This document shows, in pieces, positions 25,076 to 35,279 of a DNA stretch of 64,000 nt. The notes beneath the pieces are model-generated. The model saw only the letters and a program-made list of their open reading frames with translations. It had not been told where the DNA came from and ran no database searches. The position numbers and the translations under genes were made by a program. The DNA is taken from NCBI RefSeq assembly GCF_020497125.1, contig NC_059077.1, forward strand, positions 35,043,340-35,107,339, in the 5' to 3' direction. Origin of the DNA: Mauremys mutica (Eukaryota; Chordata; Testudines; Geoemydidae). The first letter of the stretch is position 1; every line of letters begins with the position of its first letter.

Positions 25076-25741
25076 CTGTTTTTACCATTGTTCTAACTAT
25101 GAATGTGCCTGACTATTAATAGAAAAAGTAAAGGAACCACAGCATGCCTTCAGGTGTGAGGAATTATCATATCAATGGGGTGAGTGGGAGGCTATTTCTC
25201 TGTAGTAAATAGTAGTAGTAATTCTTGAATCAGAGGGTGTCGTTATATATAGAAAGGCAATTCTGTTCTTTGAAACATTCTATAAATCATTATAACTGAA
25301 GAAACCAACCAGTGTCTGTCCTTGCGAGGGAGAGAAATGGGATTCTTCCCACACACAATAGTAGGCTTTGGTTTTCTCTTAAGAAAATATTATTTTTTAT
25401 AATTATATAAAACAAAATATTTGTAAAATATATAAAGGAATGAGCCCAGGCGTGTCCTGGCCAATCAGGAATGTTGCCCTTTTCATCCTCTTTTGCATGG
25501 GGGTTTCATTCTGTATTGCACAAGTGCAGTGTGTTCCATGCATATAAAGGCAAGATGAAGGGATAAGCATCACAAAGAGTTCAGGCGAACTCAGCCCTGC
25601 CTTAATGAGAACATTGTTGCACAGCCATCAGTTCTGTCTAGGAGTAGGGTCCTGTAAGGCCAAACAAAGGAACATGACTAAGTGCCTCGTTATCATGTTG
25701 AGTGTCGCATGTTAAGCCATATCTCTTCAAACACCCTCATT

Positions 25742-26690
25742 CAGGGATCAGTTATTGACCCTACGTTATTTAACATTTTTATCAATGACCTGAAAGAGAA
25801 AATCATCACTGATCAAGTTTGCAGAGGACAAAAATTTGGGAAGTGGTAAATAATGAAGAGGACAGGTTATTTATACAGCGTGATCTGGATTGCTTGGTGT
25901 GCTGGGCACAAGCAAACAATATACATTTTAATAAAGCCAAAATGTAAATGTGGGTATCTAGGAACAAACAATTTAAGCTATACTTTCAGAATAGGGTACT
26001 CTATTCTGGGAGTCAGTGACTGAAAAAAATTTGGGCGTCATGGAGGATAATCAGCTGAACGTGAACTCCGAATGCGATGATGTGGCCCAAAGGGCTAATG
26101 CAATCTTTGGATGCATAAACGGGAATCATTTGGCACTGGTGTGATCGCCTGCTGGAATCTGTGTCTAACTCTGTTGTCCACAATTCAAAAAGGATGTTGA
26201 TAAATTGGAGAGGGTTCAAAGAAGAGTCACAAGAATGATTAAAGAATTAGAAAACATGCCTTATAGTAATGGAGTCAAGGAGCTCAATCTGTTTAGCTTA
26301 AGAAAGAGAAGGCTAAGGAGTGACTTGATCTCAGTCTATAAGTACCAAATGGGAACAAATAGTTGATAATGGGCTTTTCAGTTTGGCAAAGAAAGGTACA
26401 GAGTAATAAAATCCAAGGTCTAGAAGTTGAACTAGACAAATTCAGACCGGAAATAAGGTAATTTGTTTTTTTACAGTGAGGGTAATTAAAAATAAACAAT
26501 TTACCAAACTCGTGGTGGGTAGTCCATCACCGTGCATTTTTAAATGAAGGTTGGATTTTTTGGAAGAGAGAGGCTGTAGTTCAAAAGGAATAATTTTGTG
26601 GGAGTTCTATGGCCTGTGTTATATACTTATATAGGAGGTCAGACTAGAGGATCACAATGGTCCCTTCTAGCCTTGGAATCTATTACTCTG
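25742..26690 (+). pseudogene. CR1 LINE fragment, plus strand, heavily mutated
   Basis: The order of blocks matches a CR1 3' half: caatgacctgaaagagaaaa, caaaatgtaaatgtgggtatct, gttgataaattggagagggt, gattaaagaattagaaaacat, and a 3' end ggaggtcagactagaggatc. All frames are broken. It is a relative of the interrupted CR1 at 57130-59870. Confidence 0.85.
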
Positions 26691-27378
26691 TTCTCAGCCC
26701 ATGCCATCACACTTTTTTACTTTGTATTTGTGGGACTAAGAAAACAGATGCCCATATGACTTGAGACTTACTTCTATGCAATGCAGCAGATTATGCCTAC
26801 CGTTTATGCTGAGAACAGTACTGAATGGTCTAGTTCTTCTTATTAGGTGGGACTAGGAATATTTAAAATATTTTAGATTCAGATTACGTAGAGTTTCCTG
26901 ATTTTGCAGGGGCAGGATCATCTTTGTGGTTAAGGCACAGAATGGAAGTAGGGAGATCTAGGTTCTGTTCTGGTTTTGTCACACACTTTCCATGTGGCCT
27001 CAGGCAAGTCCACTGCTTTGGCTGTAATTTTGGCATGCCTAGGCACCCAGAGCCTGATTTTGGGAGGTGCTGAGTGAGTTGGACACCAAAAACTAGTGAA
27101 TACTTTTGAAAGAACTATAAAATAGATTTAAAAAAAAGCACCTAGTGTTATGCCATTAGTATGTATATATTTTTAAAAACTGAGATGCTCAGATGGAAGG
27201 TGCCATTTAAGTGCAAAGGAGAAAGTAGCAGATTTTCACTCCATCTTAGAGAAAGGCAAATATTTGAAGGCACCTTTTTTATTCATGTGCTTCTTACTCT
27301 GGTGGATCTAAAAGTATCTGCTGAATATTAAGTTGTTCAGTGAAAGAACGAGTTTGTAAGCTTTTCCCGTTGCTAATG
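26691..27378. other. Intron 1 stretch, nothing recognised
   Basis: A partial palindromic motif (tgcctaggcacccagagcctg) near 27040 recalls the 34285-34465 MITE-like repeat. Confidence 0.35.
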
Positions 27379-27383
27379 GAACC

Positions 27384-28052
27384 TGTGACAGGGCGGAACT
27401 CACCACCATGACATCTCCTGCTGGCCATCCTGGGAACTAGCTCTCATTTCACCAGAGCACCCTTGCTAGTGTCTCGCCCGTCGTCACTCTCGCCTCCACC
27501 TCTAGGACCCACGTCTCTCCCCAGACCATGGCATCCTCTTCTGTACACCAGCCTCCGGCGGTGTCCCAGTCGGTCCTTTCCCCCCTTCCGAGGGACTGAC
27601 AGTCCTTAGTCCAATGGCTTGCCTCAGTGGCAAACTGCAGTCCTGATTCTAGCCGCTCATTTCAGTGGCAAACTGCCATCCATTCACCAGCCACTTCCCT
27701 CAGTGGCAAGGGGAGGGGGGAACCTGGGCCCGCCCGTTACTTTGGGTCCCGACCCAGGGATCCTATAGCTGGCAGCCACATACTGCGCCTCCTCCAACTC
27801 TGCCATCTCCTTTCCTGGGCCACTTTCCCACAGTCCTAGCACCTTCTCCGCCTTTGTACCAGGGCCTCAGTCTGGCAGCTGGCAGCTTTCTCCTACTCTG
27901 CTGACCCTGCCCAGAACTATTGGCTATTCCAATAAAGCGTCTCCTGTCTGGCTGGCACTATAAGCCTTTTCCTCATTGGCTGCATCCCATGCAGCCTCCC
28001 CAGGACGGCTTTAGCCCCTTACCTACCAGTGCGGGGCAGTCGTCCCATCACA
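27384..28052 (+). mobile_element. Solo LTR, 669 bp, TSD GAACC
   Basis: The element begins TGTGACAGGG and ends CCCATCACA, giving the TGTGA/TCACA short inverted repeat of LTRs. GAACC flanks both sides (27379-27383 and 28053-28057), a perfect 5-bp duplication. An AATAAA signal sits near 27931, in the expected last third. A short motif around cagtggcaaactgc is repeated three times at about 27624-27710. No internal retroviral sequence remains. An endogenous retrovirus or Ty3/gypsy LTR are both possible. Confidence 0.85.
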
Positions 28053-28204
28053 GAACCCTATAGGAAATAACCTATTTTGTACATAGTTGTTGTGAATAAC
28101 CAAGTGTCAACTTGTGTTCATGAGAAGCTCTTTGTGTTTTTCTAAAAGTAAAATGTATCTGATGTCTGACATCCTTTGAATGGTTTATGCCCATACTCTA
28201 GGAA

Positions 28205-28415
28205 GAGATGTATCTAAAGGTACCACGTCCCTGCGCCCCACCACTTCCTGCAGCTCCCATTGGCCAGGAACGGCAAACTGCAGCCACTGGGAGCTGTGAG
28301 GAGCCGTGCCTGCGGATGGTCAATGTCAGCAAAATGTCTTGCGGCCCGCAGTCAGATTACCCTGATAGGCCGCATGCAGCCTGCAGGCCACAGGTTGCCC
28401 ACCACTGCACTAGGC
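28205..28415. mobile_element. hAT-like repeat, one end truncated
   Basis: The right end gcaggccacaggttgcccaccactgcac is the inverted CAGTGGTGGGCAACC terminus common in hAT-Charlie relatives. The left end lacks a matching terminus. Confidence 0.6.
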
Positions 28416-29167
28416 TGTTTGACATGTTGAGTTTTTGAAAACAGACAAATTTACTACAGCCACTATCTTCTTTGTCTTTTTTCTTCCCATTGGTGTATTT
28501 GGCACTGAATGAACATTCATGGAAATGGAAGTCCTTTGATTATCCACAGAACAGAGCCCCATGAGCAACACAGGCAGTAGCAGTGCCTTCACACTCCGCT
28601 GCTAATGTGTCTCAGATCTAACAGCAAGGGAAGCATTGTTAGGAACGATAAAATGTATTTCATGGGGTGTAGTCGTACTTTGAGAAATGGGATATTTTGT
28701 ATTTGAGAGCTTTTTGGGAGCATAAATTCCCAGCAGTATGCAATTAAGGGGAGCGCTGTGTATCATTCTCTGTAATCCTCCCATGCTTCCCACAAATTTG
28801 CCAGGAAATGAGTCATTTGCACCTTTTGCCTTCCACACTCATAGCTAGAATAAGTGTGCATACTCTTAATCTCCAGAAATAAAAAGAGGGGTGTCATTCT
28901 AGTATGGATATGTCCAGTTTTCCCAGCACTCTGTCTGATGTATAGTACCTATGCTCCAGGCCATGAGTGTCGGGTATAATAGGCCAGGGGAGGCTCTGCC
29001 TCCCCTGGTGCTGCTGCAGCCGCCAGACCCCTGGTTGCAGCGTTTGGGGATAAAGTTTTTGCTTTATTTTGCCCCATGCAGGTTTTGGGGAGGCTGAGAA
29101 GGCACATACCGCCTCCTCCGCCACCCCGGAACCTGCATGGGGCATATCAAAAAGTATCTTCCGGGGG

Positions 29168-29350
29168 AAGGGATAGCTCAGTGGTTTGAGCATTGGCCTG
29201 CTAAACTCAGGGTTATGAGTTCAATCCTTGAGGGGGCCACTTAGGCATCTGGGGCAAAAATCAGTACTTGGTCCTGCTAGCAAAGGCAGGGGGCTGGACT
29301 CAATGACCTTTCCAGTTCTAGGAGATAGATATATATCCCCAATTATTATT
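29168..29350 (+). mobile_element. tRNA-derived tortoise-type SINE
   Basis: The head gggatagctcagtggtttga (A box) and gggttatgagttcaatcctt (B box) are well preserved. The 3' part ggctggactcaatgaccttt ends in an AT-rich tail. It is the least damaged SINE head in the window. Confidence 0.9.
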
Positions 29351-29432
29351 GGGGTGGGCGGGTTGGGTCTGGGGAGGGGAGGCATAGCTGTGGCCAGCCC
29401 TGGGCTTTTCCAGGCAGGGGGAGGCTTGGCTC

Positions 29433-29575
29433 AGGGCTTCGACCAGCCTGGCCAGGGCTCCTCCTCTCAGGGCTTTGGCCAGCCCAGCCCAGCCAGAGCT
29501 CCTCTGGGTGGGGCGGGGAGAGGCTCAGAGCTTCAGCCAGTCCAGCCGGGGCTCCTCTGGGTGGTGTGGGGTGGG
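29433..29575. repeat. Three-unit minisatellite-like repeat
   Basis: Three imperfect units open with GGGCTTCGACCAGCC, GGGCTTTGGCCAGCC and GAGCTTCAGCCAGTCC, each followed by a variant of GGGCTCCTCTGGGTGG. The units differ in length (about 36-58 bp). Confidence 0.6.
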
Positions 29576-29741
29576 TGGGGAGGCAGGGAGTTTGTGGCTC
29601 TGGCCATGGGGAGGGCATGGGCGGAAGGGGAGGAGCTGGGGGCTAGCCTCCCCAGAGTGGGGCTCCACCCACTGCCCATGCTCCAGGCTTCTGATTCTCT
29701 AGTGGAATGTCACTCCTCCAGAACTTCTATGACTCAGCCAC

Positions 29742-30240
29742 TGTAAGAACCCATGGGCTGAGAACTGGGGTCTGCAGGATTTGATGGCAGCTCTGCTTCC
29801 TTCCAGGGGCCCAGGTATGATTGCCACCAAGAGGAATTGAGAGACTAAGTTCTTCAGGAAGTCCCATGCAAAGGGGCATGAGCAACAGCCCTCCGTGATT
29901 CCCTGATTGGCTGGCACACTGTGTATAAACCAGGAAACCATTTCTGGGAGTTGTCTCAGCAATGCAGACCTCAGGTGTGCTTCTGCCTTACACCCTGCTT
30001 GCTGTTCCTTGCAGCAGCTTGCCTTGATCCCTGACTCTCAACCTAGGCTTGGCTCCTGATCCTGGTTTACTGTCTCTTAAAACCATTGCTGACTCCAGTG
30101 AAAGACCCTGGCCTGACTTGACCCCAGTTCTTGCCTCATGCTCTCAATTTGGTAATGGACTCTGACTCTGCAGTTTTCACCTGGCCTGGCCTTGGGTTGA
30201 TCTCTGACCTTCCGCCCCAATACTGAACAGCTCAACACAT
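29742..30240 (+). repeat. LTR-like repeat (possible Ty3/gypsy type), ends unsure
   Basis: The block begins TGTAAGAACCCATGGGCTGAG and carries a CT-rich tail of ctgactc/cctggcttg phrases that resembles turtle retrotransposon LTRs. A TATA-like tgtataaacc lies near 29922. No duplication was found. Confidence 0.3.
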
Positions 30241-31370
30241 CTGTATACTTTTAAGTGCGGTTGAGGATGATAACTCTCAGGTGATACAGTCAAGAAAGAA
30301 AATGCCTCTTCTGTGAATCTAGAATTAGTGACCATTGGGTTCAGATTTATTCCAATTGGTATTTCAGTGATAGATGGAGCCAGGTGTGATGCTTTTATTG
30401 GATTTTGTGTGGAACAGAGTACCCATGGTGAATTGATATCATTCTGGCCATATCTTATGCTTTGTCAGATGGTGTTTTAATGGTGATGGCTTGATGTTTT
30501 TGTAAACTCTGTACAGCTAAAATCTGTAAATGAGCATAAAGCTATAATTAAATAGATAAACAACATTTGATTTTCCTTTTTTGCATATGTTTACTAAGAA
30601 ATCTAGTCATTTAAGATAAGGTGGAGCCATGAAAGTGTAAAGGTTTTATTTGTATTTATTACAGAAATCAGAAAGATGAAAGATTATTGATGTGTGCTGT
30701 TAGTCATAATTATTGCTTTTCATCTTAACATCATTAAACATTATCTAATTAAGTCTCATCCTGACACACCTGCAAACTAAGTTTTATAAGTATTAAAGCC
30801 AGTATTTTCAAACTTGTATGCCTAAAGTTAGGTGCTGACATTCACATTTAGTCACGAACCTTGGTTAATGGGAGCTGTGGGTGCTCATCTGCTCTGAAAA
30901 TCAGGCAGTTGGGTACCTGTGAGCCAGTGACATTCCCACCGTGCTCCAGATCCACACATGCTATATAAGGTCCCTTTGCTGGAGGTTTTTTTTTAGCGAT
31001 AATTTAGGTTGAAATTCATGTTCTGTTTTCTTCTAAAGCCTGTTTAGTAGGAGATCCTACAGGAAACCCTAGCCCCACTTGCCTCTTTAATACCCTGGCG
31101 AAGTCGACAAGGCATATGCTTCAAAGCGAGTCAGCAGAATTTTTTCAGAAACTTTGTTCAGGCCTCTGAATCCTGCTAATAGGGTGGGTCAACAGAGATC
31201 CCTGCATCTTTAGGCAAGGTCATGGATCCAGCCATTAGTTTAACTCCACTGACTTCACTGAGTTACTCCAGCAAGGAATTTTGCAGTATATTCAGTTTAA
31301 GATTTTGTACCACTGAATCCCATATGAAGAGAGATCATCATACAAAACAGTTTCCAACTAGACATAAGAA
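30241..31370. other. Intron 1 stretch, mostly unassigned
   Basis: A fragment at 30800-30910 (attttcaaacttgtatgcctaaag) is related to the repeat at 34285-34465. No exon recognised. Confidence 0.35.
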
Positions 31371-31375
31371 TGTAA

Positions 31376-31622
31376 GAACAGAATGAAGAAGGTTTTTCTG
31401 GAGGTTTTTCGCCTTCCTCTGCAGCATGGGGCACGGGTCACTTGCTGGAGGATTCTCTGCAGCTTGAGGTCTTCAAACCGCAATTTGGGGACTTCAATAA
31501 CTCAGACATAGGCTAGGGGTTTGTTATAGAAGTGGATGGGTGAGATTCTGTGGCCTGCATTGTGCAGGAGGTCAGACTAGATGATCATGATGGTCCCTTC
31601 TGACCTTAAAGTCTATGAGTCT
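31376..31622 (+). mobile_element. CR1 LINE 3' fragment
   Basis: It runs from ggaggtttttcgccttcctc through gtggcctgcattgtgcagg to a 3' end gatggtcccttctgaccttaaagtc. Forward counterpart of the fragments at 6890, 12002 and 24889. Confidence 0.85.
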
Positions 31623-31759
31623 TTGTGGATTCAGGTGTCTAACTAAAGGCACACAGGTTTGCGAGTTTTGATTAAGCTTCTTTAAATTTGCCATAAACAG
31701 TCAACATCAGGGTTTGCTGACTATCCTTCCTGTCTGAAACCACAATGTATGTATACTGT

Positions 31760-32195
31760 CATTTGTATTGTCAAATCCAAGGATTCAAAAATCATATCAG
31801 GCCCCCAAAATAATGTGATTGGCTTAAAACTCATCAGATTTTAAATAATCGGGGCTTAAATTCTCATAACGTATTTCCCTGAGCCCCCCCTCCTCCCCCC
31901 CCCCCCAAAATGCTATGAAAACTCCAGGGGGGTTGAAAATATTTACCAGAGCTCCCCTCTGGACAGCTCTGGTTGAATTTAAGCCCTGTAAATAATAATA
32001 AATGTATAACAGTGTTTTTCTTTGCTTTCTGGTGTTAGAGCCTTTAAGGCACACTCAGATCATGTTTTTCCAGAAGTGTACCTTTTTATAAATGGAAGCT
32101 TGATTCTCATGTAATCACCTAATTCCAGGACTTGGAGCCTTAAAAAAAAAGACTCAAGACTTTTGATAAAATCGTTAGAGTTGACAACACTGTGG
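31760..32195. mobile_element. hAT-like repeat with related termini, interrupted by a second MITE
   Basis: The left end tgtattgtcaaatcc and inverted right end cagtgttgtcaactcta suggest inverted termini. A second copy at 60921-61201 shares ttcaaaaatcat and catgtaatcac blocks. The copy here is split by the MITE at 31850-31988. Confidence 0.5.
31850..31988. mobile_element. hAT-type MITE, 139 bp, TSD TAAATAAT
   Basis: The termini CGGGGCTTAAATTC and GAATTTAAGCCCTG are inverted. A perfect 8-bp duplication TAAATAAT flanks them (31842-31849, 31989-31996). The interior has a C-rich run. It lies inside an older repeat. Confidence 0.85.
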
Positions 32196-32395
32196 GCACT
32201 TTGTACATAGATAGCAGAGGAAGTACAGCTCAAGACTTCAGCTCCAAAAACCCCTCTTGAACTTGAGAGAAAGGAGAATCACCATGAGCTGTGTTAGGTT
32301 TTCTATGTCCTCTCTTTGGGCCATCCAATAAAGGGGGAGACAATTACAAGCTTTTGACAGGTTTCAGAGTAGCAGCCGTGTTAGTCTGTATCCGC

Positions 32396-32613
32396 AAAAA
32401 GAACAGGAGTACTTGTGGCACCTTAAAGACTAACAAATTTATTTTAGCATGAGCTTTCGTGAGCTGCAGCTCACTTCTTCGGATGCATAGAATGGAACAC
32501 ACAGACAGGGGATATTTATACATACAGAGAACATGAAAAGGTGGAAGTATGCATACCAACAGGCAGAGTCTAATCAATTGAGATGAGCTATCGTCAGCAG
32601 GAGGAAAAAAAAC
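32396..32613 (-). repeat. PLE inverted terminal arm, left
   Basis: It is the reverse complement of 33386-33602 over nearly its whole length, including the tacttccaccttttcatgtt block and the hairpin core. The few differences include one in attttagcatg against catgctacaat. Confidence 0.9.
32447..32488 (-). ncRNA. Hammerhead-ribozyme-like motif in left PLE arm
   Basis: On the minus strand the order is CCGAAGA, the palindromic stem GTGAGCTGCAGCTCAC (32459-32474), GAAA, then a 3-bp stem AGC-tcat-GCT. This is the plan of a type I hammerhead with a very short helix III, a motif known from PLEs. The core reads CCGAAGA instead of CTGANGA, so U4 is changed and activity is doubtful. Confidence 0.55.
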
Positions 32614-32679
32614 TTTTTGAAGTGATAATTAAGATGGCCCATAGAAGGTGTGAGGAGAACTTAACATAGGGAAATAGAT

Positions 32680-33386
32680 TCAATTGGTGTAATGACCCAA
32701 CCATTCCCAGTCTTTGTTTAGGCCACAGTTAATAGTATCTAGTTTGCATATTAATTCAAGTTCAGCAGTTTCTCTTTGGAGTCTGTTTTTGAAGTTTTTT
32801 TGTTGCAAAATTGCCACCTTCAAGTCTGTCACTGAGTGGTTAGAGAGGTTGAAGTGTTCTCCCACTGGTTTTTGAATGTTATGATTCCTGATGTCAGATT
32901 TGTGTCCATTTATTCTTTTGCGTAGAGACTGTCCGGTTTGGCCAATGTACATGGCAGAGGGGCATTGCTGGCACATGATGGCATATATCACGTTGGTAGA
33001 TGTGCAGGTGTACGAGCCCCTGATGGCGTGTCTGATGTGATTAGGTCCTATGATGGTGTCACTTGAATGGATATGTGGACAGAGCTGGCATCGGGCTTTG
33101 TTGCAAGGATAGGTTCCTGGGTTAGTGTTTATGTTGTATGGTGTGCGGTTGCTGGTGAGTATTTGCTTCAGGTTGGGAGGCTGTCTATAAGCGAGGACTG
33201 GCCTGTCTCCCAAGATCTGTGAGAGTGAGGGATCATCTTTAAGGATAGGTTGTAAATCTTTGATGATGCGCTGGAGAGGTTTTAGTTGGGGGCTGTAGGT
33301 GATGGCTAGTGGTGTTCTGTTATTTTCTTTTTTAGGCCTGTCCTGTAGTAGGTGGCTTCTGGGTACTCTTCTGGCTCTGTCAATCT
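32680..33386 (-). pseudogene. PLE polyprotein C-terminus with GIY-YIG endonuclease domain (truncated)
   Basis: The frame stays open for about 235 codons, from the inner edge of the right inverted arm to a stop at 32680. There is no true upstream start: the frame enters from truncated 5' sequence, and the apparent start at 33213 is a TTG. Visible motifs are a Cys-rich linker (CNKARCQLCPHI), VIYAIMCQQCPSAMYIGQTGQ (the first GIY-like strand degenerate, followed by YIG) and the helix RKRINGHKSDIRNH. In active PLEs this nuclease nicks target DNA for priming by the reverse transcriptase. No stop or frameshift interrupts what remains, so the copy is fairly young, but without the RT domain it cannot act alone. 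Confidence 0.88.
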
Positions 33387-33602
33387 GTTTTTTCCTCCTG
33401 CTGACGATAGCTCATCTCAATTGATTAGACTCTGCCTGTTGGTATGCATACTTCCACCTTTTCATGTTCTCTGTATGTATAAATATCCCCTGTCTGTGTG
33501 TTCCATTCTATGCATCCGAAGAAGTGAGCTGCAGCTCACGAAAGCTCATGCTACAATAAATTTGTTAGTCTTTAAGGTGCCACAAGTACTCCTGTTCTTT
33601 TT
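33386..33602 (+). repeat. PLE inverted terminal arm, right
   Basis: Inverted partner of 32396-32613. It ends in gtactcctgttcttttt directly at the target duplication. Confidence 0.9.
33511..33553 (+). ncRNA. Hammerhead-ribozyme-like motif in right PLE arm
   Basis: It is identical in its core to the left-arm motif, in the opposite orientation, with the stem at 33524-33539 and GAAA at 33540-33543. The pairing for helix I was not established by eye. Confidence 0.55.
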
Positions 33603-33614
33603 ACAAGCTTTTGA

Positions 33615-34284
33615 GTAGCTCTGATTCTGTCCAGTAGAGGGCACTGGTGCACACACACATTCAGGCTGTTACATTAAAGCACAAGGAGGATTTTTCCTTT
33701 TTCCAGTCAGTCACTTCAGTGGGAAGTTAAGAAAAGGAGTAAAGATAATTATGATGTCTTACATGACCCATGTGCAAACCTGTGAATATGTACATCACTT
33801 GTGTTCTAGAATGTGGGCAGAGAGGTGTCACTGGGAGACTGATGCGAGGCATCACAGTAGTGATTATTGAAAGTCTGTTCTGCAGCAATTAGCAATCCTG
33901 TCATATTCAAACCAGTATGTTAAAAACAACTTTTCCAACAAGTATGTTTGGAAGTCAAGAAGCCTGACAGTATCCCTTTCAAGGTCAGGACAGTAATATC
34001 TGAAACATCTTTTGATTCCTCTGTTGAAAAAATTACTATTTGCTGAATTTATTTTGCAGAAAATTTCCAGAACACTACAGTGGCACTATTGTAAACTGTA
34101 GAGTACTGAACTATTACTGTAAAATGCGATAATATTTTTATACAGGTGCTGCAAATAAACAATTTAGTTTAGACTTTCTGATGATAATACAATGGACTAT
34201 GTAGCTGCTTCTGAATGTGTAAGTAAATCATTCACATTCTTAACTAAAGATTTAAGATTCTGAGTCTGTCTGAATGGTCATGTA
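33615..34284. other. Intron 1 stretch, nothing recognised
   Basis: AT-rich sequence without exon or repeat boundary. Confidence 0.4.
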
Positions 34285-34465
34285 AGCCAACATTTTCAAA
34301 CCTGAGTGCCTAAAGATAGGTTCCTAAATCTATAATTAGGCTCACAAATAGAAGTGCCCTGAATTTCAGAGGTGCTGATCGTCTGTAGCTCCCATTTATT
34401 CAGTTGTCTAAGTGTGGATTTATGAGCCTAATTTTAGGGACCCCTCTTTGAAAACATAGGTCCCC
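34285..34465. repeat. MITE-like repeat with inverted halves
   Basis: Left part cattttcaaacctgagtgcctaaag and right part gagcctaattttagggac ... tctttgaaaac are roughly inverted. A related fragment lies near 30800. Ends not resolved. Confidence 0.4.
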
Positions 34466-34994
34466 GTCACCTGTAGTATTTTACTATAGAAACACTGTGC
34501 TGCATTAGCATTGTGTCCAAAATTCTGTTACTGCATATAGAAGAAGAGACTGAAAGGGAACAAAAGGAAGGGACACTTTGTTAAAAGTATTTACCAAGTG
34601 GGTGAGAGACATTGTGATAATGAAAAGGGTAGTGGCAAAATGCTTTGGGTAAGAATCTAGCTATTACAAAAGACTGTGACCTTTCCACATCCAATGGATT
34701 TCTTCAGATCTAAAATAGATTAAGATTGTGGCACAAGATGACAAAAGCAAGGATTGCAAAATTAAGAAGTGAATATACCCCTGTGTTCTATGCTGCATAG
34801 TTACACACCAAAAAAAACCACTTTAATTGCTTCCTTATCTTCCCCTCTCATATATAGAAACATATAGCACTTTTCTCCTGATTAATTTCTGTATTTTTAT
34901 GGTAGTATGCTGTCATATTCTTAACATTCTGTGAATATAGATTTTTTTGTACTATATTCAGAAATTGACCTCGTCCTTTTGATGGTGTTTCTTT

Positions 34995-35017
34995 TTATTA
35001 TTATTATTATTATTATT
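34995..35017. repeat. (TTA)n microsatellite
   Basis: About eight TTA units, 260 bp upstream of exon 2. Confidence 0.9.
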
Positions 35018-35279
35018 GGGTTTTTTTGTTAATACTGATCAACAGTGATATACCATACCTGATGTACCATCTCCCTGATACTGTAAGTTTTTTGCCATTA
35101 TCTTTTGCAGAGGGAATTATTACCATGGATACCAGCATCATAAGAAAGACTTAGGGCCTCAGTGAACTTGTCCTTGAATTCATTGATATCTATTGCCAAG
35201 GAATCCAATAAAATATAAATGCCTTTGATTTATAAAGTACAAAAGACCATAAAAAAATCCTTTTTATTTTGATTTACAG

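Larger units (their letters stand above)
28965..29740. repeat. GC-rich repeat block interrupted by a SINE
   Basis: G/C-rich sequence (ccaggggaggctctgcctcccc and following) is split by the SINE at 29168-29350 and continues with a local tandem repeat. It is probably a DNA-transposon derivative, but ends were not established. The 172-aa frame across it is composition-driven. Confidence 0.45.
32358..33600 (-). mobile_element. Penelope-like retroelement (Neptune-like), 5'-truncated, inverted terminal arms, 14-bp TSD
   Basis: TTACAAGCTTTTGA occurs at 32344-32357 and 33601-33614, a perfect 14-bp target duplication that fixes the element at 1,243 bp. Its outer ~215 bp (32396-32613 and 33386-33602) are inverted copies of each other, like the pseudo-LTRs of PLEs. 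The left end has 38 bp not present on the right (gtttcagagtagcagccgtg and on). The middle encodes, on the minus strand, the C-terminal part of a PLE polyprotein with a GIY-YIG nuclease. The reverse transcriptase proper is missing. Confidence 0.9.
18898..35279 (+). other. RAB3C: RAB3C intron 1 (16,382 bp)
   Basis: The intron runs from the gtacct donor after exon 1 to the tttacag acceptor before exon 2. It carries the second half of the CpG island, then AT-rich DNA, CR1 fragments, a solo LTR, SINE and hAT insertions and a PLE copy. No other conserved exon was recognised in it. Confidence 0.85.

Noticed and set aside
29168..29240. Possible tRNA gene
   Set aside because: The A and B boxes belong to a SINE head: the cloverleaf is imperfect and the SINE body and tail follow directly.
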